Assembly (NCBI RefSeq): GCF_003945595.2
Contig: NW_024104096.1
Span: 3,033,501 to 3,097,500 of the forward strand
Direction: 5' to 3'
DNA length: 64,000 bases
From: Pipra filicauda
Taxonomy: Eukaryota; Chordata; Aves; Passeriformes; Pipridae
Made by a program: the position numbers and the translations under genes. A model generated the notes under the pieces. It was not told the DNA's origin and ran no database searches. It was given only the letters and a program-made list of their open reading frames with translations. Every line of letters starts with the position of its first letter. Within the stretch, counting starts at the first letter, position 1. Shown one piece after another: positions 60,851-64,000 of this stretch.

Positions 60851-63800
60851 AATTTTAAAACCCCCATTGTTCATGACTGATTAGATTGAAATTGGTATCA
60901 GGATTTTTTCTAGATACCAAATATTTTTTTCTGAAATTTCAATTTTGTGATTGCAATCAATCAGCATAAAGAAGTAGAGAAAAGTATAAGTGTACAGAAT
61001 TCACATAGCAACAGGGATGGATTTTAATAGACTTGATTATGAAGTAGATGGGGGGGGTGTGTGCGTGTTGGGGGAGAACTGCAATTATTTTTAATTTGCA
61101 GTGAAAAGCCAAGAATTTGCAAAAAGAGGAAAAAATAGACAAGCAAGATATATAAGGAAATGAAAATGAGAGTAGTAGATAAAATAAAACTCATTTGTCC
61201 CTTCTGTCCTATGCATACAGTTAACACAGATTTCTTCTTTCCTGTAGGTTTAATGCAGTACTAATGGCTTCAGTATCTTCTTAGACAGTTATACCTTTAA
61301 TATTGCTGGTTCCTAAGAGGCCATATGTTTTAGTAAGCACCTAGAGAATAAAAAGCTTGCTCGGGGATCTATTTGGGCTTAAAAACAAACTATTGAACAC
61401 AGTTGTTTGGAAGTACAGTCATTGGGGCTGGGAAATAACCTAACTTCAATACACTTTTGAATAATATATTTGAGGATGCCAGTGCAGAGATTGAGACTGT
61501 CTTCTGAACCCTCTGCACCCTCAACAGTAGTGGGAAACTCAGGCTTTATTGTCCTAAAAGCATGCATGATGCTGATTAACATTTGATTTATGTGTCTTCT
61601 GTGTTTATTTGTTTAGAAAAATGCCCTGCCTCTTCCCAGTAATCCAAATCCTATGTTGTAGCAGTTTCTATGGCAACTATGCATTTATTATTGAATAAAG
61701 AAAGAATTATGTAAACGAAAGCCATAAACCATACATAAATTATCAATGCATAAATTGTTACTATCCTGGTTTCTCAGTCCAATTCTCTGCAGTTTGTATA
61801 TCAGCAAGTAAGAAATGTAAGAAAAATGAGAAGTAGAAGGTTTCACTCAACCTTTTATTCAGGACCATTATTAAGCCAGCTATCTGTCTAAAAATTCTGA
61901 TAATATCTGACTTGAATCATTCAGAAATCATGAGTTATTCCCTTAAAGTCATGATTCTGGTTTTTATAATCTTGAAATTAAAAAAAAACTACAAAAATGA
62001 ACCCCCCCTACATTTTTATTTGATTTGATGGCAGAATTATGCTATCAATTTTGAAAGGTTTTTTTTTTAAATTAGTTGAGCTACCAAGAATATATTTTAA
62101 GGATGGAAACTTAGATTCTGAAATAATTTTGTATTCTAATAATATGTTCTGCCTGCTGATATACATCAGTTCCAACATCAGTTCTCCTAAAAACTGAAAG
62201 AAGTACTCAAAGATGGACACCTACTCCTCTTTAATTAGTTCTCTCCGTTGATTTCCACTATTTGGCTCTACCAGCGTAAAACAACAGTCAAAATCTCATT
62301 TGCAGCTAAATGTATTTGAAATCTGGGAGGTCTAGCCAAGGTTTCAGCCTTTAATTTCTAGATGCCAACTGAAGAGCCAAAATCTTGGAATCTTTCACAG
62401 CCTTTACAAAAAAAAAAAAAAAAAAAAGCCCTCCAAATCCTACTGCAATACTTGAATTTTGAGAGTGAAAATGTTGAAATAAAACATTTTGACACTTTCT
62501 GGAATTAAATGTTTTGAAACTTCCATTTAAAAATATTTGAAATGTTACTGCTGTGAATCAGAAGAAAATTGTTCTGTTAGGGAAATTTTTGGCCAAAATT
62601 GCAAATCCATTCATAACAGCTGCCAGACTTTCTGAGGCAGACAGGAAGATCTGAGCTCAGGAACTCTCATATCTGCTGAGCATAACTTGTCAATTTGACT
62701 TCCCATGTTCTTGCTTATTTAATCTTTGGCTTTGTCTGAGTAACCTCAAACAAAAGTAGATCTTTTCAAATAGTAACAACTTACTAAATGTGCTTAAAAC
62801 CTATGCTGTTATTTTTGATATGAAACTAAAAGAATGGACATAGGACAACAAGGTTGTCTCCATAAGTTGATTGTCTCCAGTGCATGTTGATTATCTACAT
62901 GTGTAATTTTACTTCATAAAGTCATAAAATTACCTTCACTTATGAAAGCAAAGTAGTATGCAACACAACATTACATATAATTATAATATTTTCTATGCAA
63001 GGCTTTGACTAAGAAACAGAATTTTTGTTTACCACCAGGTTTAATCTTATTATCTCAGTGGGGTCTTTAACATGTATGTTTTTAAGTACTCTTGAAGCTA
63101 CCCAAAGGCAGAAGATTGAACAAAAATCCAGACATGCACCATATTTAAAGTACAAGATGCAATTAGAAATTTTATGGAGGAAAGACTGTATTAGAATCTA
63201 TGTCATTATTTATTTTCTCTATTCAGTAATTTACTTTGTCTATTCAAGAAGTTGATACAAACAGAAAATACTAAATCCACCTCCAAGTCTTCTTGGATTT
63301 TTGAGGGTTTAAATTATTCTTCAGTGTATTATAAATATACATTTGTTTGGCTTTTTGGTTTATAAAAATATTATGCAAATATTATGCAAGTACATACCTC
63401 TTTGGGATGACTTTGCAAGTCTTTCCAAGTGGAGATATTAGTGAAATCTGAAGAAGTATTGCAAATATTTTACTCATATTATATTGTTAGAAAATAAGAA
63501 ACACATCCAGTATTTCCAATAGATAAATAATTTCTATTCTACTTTCCACCCAACAAGCATTCTGAAAATATTTTTATGTTAAAACACTAAGGAAAAAGAA
63601 AAGTACTATTCTGTGTAGCTCGGTGAGTATGCTGGTTTGAGAATCCAGATGTAATATGGTATCTCTAAAAATATCCCTTTCTTTTTAATCTTGAAATATC
63701 GTGAGATAACAATACAAAATGTTCTAACTCCCTACAAAAGCAAAAGATATTTTTAAGGAAAGTGTGATAAATTATCTACTCAGATTTCAAGGAGCATTAT

Positions 63801-64000
63801 GATATATTGTAGAATTTTTGTACATAAAATAGCCTTTAGAGCCTATTGTGGACTTTGCTAAACATGCATACCTTACTCTGCTGATAATATAGAGAATAAT
63901 TATATTTTATTTAACATTTTTTAATAAGATAACTCATTTTTCCTTTACACTATGCCATATCCCTATGGACCACACCCACATATTCAATAAAATGCTATCC
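60851..64000. other. AT-rich stretch to the window end
   Basis: No gene or repeat family is recognised. A run of 20 A lies at 62408-62427 without a recognisable SINE body or duplicate flank, and a G-rich patch (GATGGGGGGG, then TTGGGGG) lies near 61048-61074. Confidence 0.55.

Noticed and set aside
62408..62427. Run of 20 A as the tail of a processed pseudogene or SINE
   Set aside because: No gene-like or SINE-like body precedes it and no flanking duplication was seen.
1..64000. Bacterial or phage gene cluster, operon or defence system
   Set aside because: Coding density is near zero, frames are short, and avian-type CR1 and ERVL-like repeats occur throughout; the sequence is vertebrate.

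Overview
The window reads as non-coding vertebrate nuclear DNA, most probably from a bird. Three things support this. The sequence is AT-rich and packed with stop codons. At least fourteen CR1 retrotransposon fragments of avian type are scattered over both strands, several ending in the ATTCTATGATTCTATGAT tail typical of CR1. One solo LTR strongly resembles an abundant avian ERVL-type family. I found no host-gene exon, tRNA, rRNA, CRISPR array or bacterial-type gene that I can support. All longer open frames with recognisable protein similarity are pieces of CR1 reverse transcriptase; the rest look like chance frames or frames antisense to repeats. The window is best read as intergenic DNA or a very large intron.

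Layout, left to right. A CR1 end lies at 1-160 (minus). Two CR1 pieces with outward-facing 3' tails lie at 3103-3475, followed by the edge of a minus-strand ERVL-like LTR from 3719. A small plus-strand CR1 piece lies at 6185-6350. An older, amniote-type CR1 relic occupies about 9170-9735 (minus). A 1-kb minus-strand CR1 lies at 11712-12690. From 12.7 to 24.7 kb there is mostly unique sequence with one 10-bp-unit minisatellite (22778-22862). The most complex element is the minus-strand CR1 at 24705-26365, in which an ORF1-like SGNH-esterase remnant is joined directly to the second half of the reverse transcriptase region. Plus-strand CR1 pieces follow at 28098-28782, 29996-30105, 32630-32730, about 35740-36330 and 38797-39975. 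Older CR1-like relics lie at about 37450-37670 and 48660-48800. The 40-58 kb stretch holds simple repeats, a G-quadruplex-prone polypyrimidine tract (46514-46580), a twin palindrome (45411-45457), a perfect hairpin (52793-52819), and small CR1 pieces at 45493, 54944 and 56850. The ERVL-type solo LTR (58494-59578) is flanked by a perfect 5-bp target duplication (CCATT). A last plus-strand CR1 lies at 60165-60850.

Nothing here forms a pathway or a gene system. The window is a record of repeated CR1 insertion, decay and small local rearrangements, plus one LTR recombination event. The strongest leads are the internally deleted CR1 with its esterase remnant, the intact-boundary solo LTR with a CCAAT/TATA promoter, the twin palindrome, and four stretches that look like candidate conserved non-coding elements. 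I did not find a previously undescribed system. Family assignments rest on recall of repeat consensus sequences and should be confirmed by RepeatMasker with an avian library.
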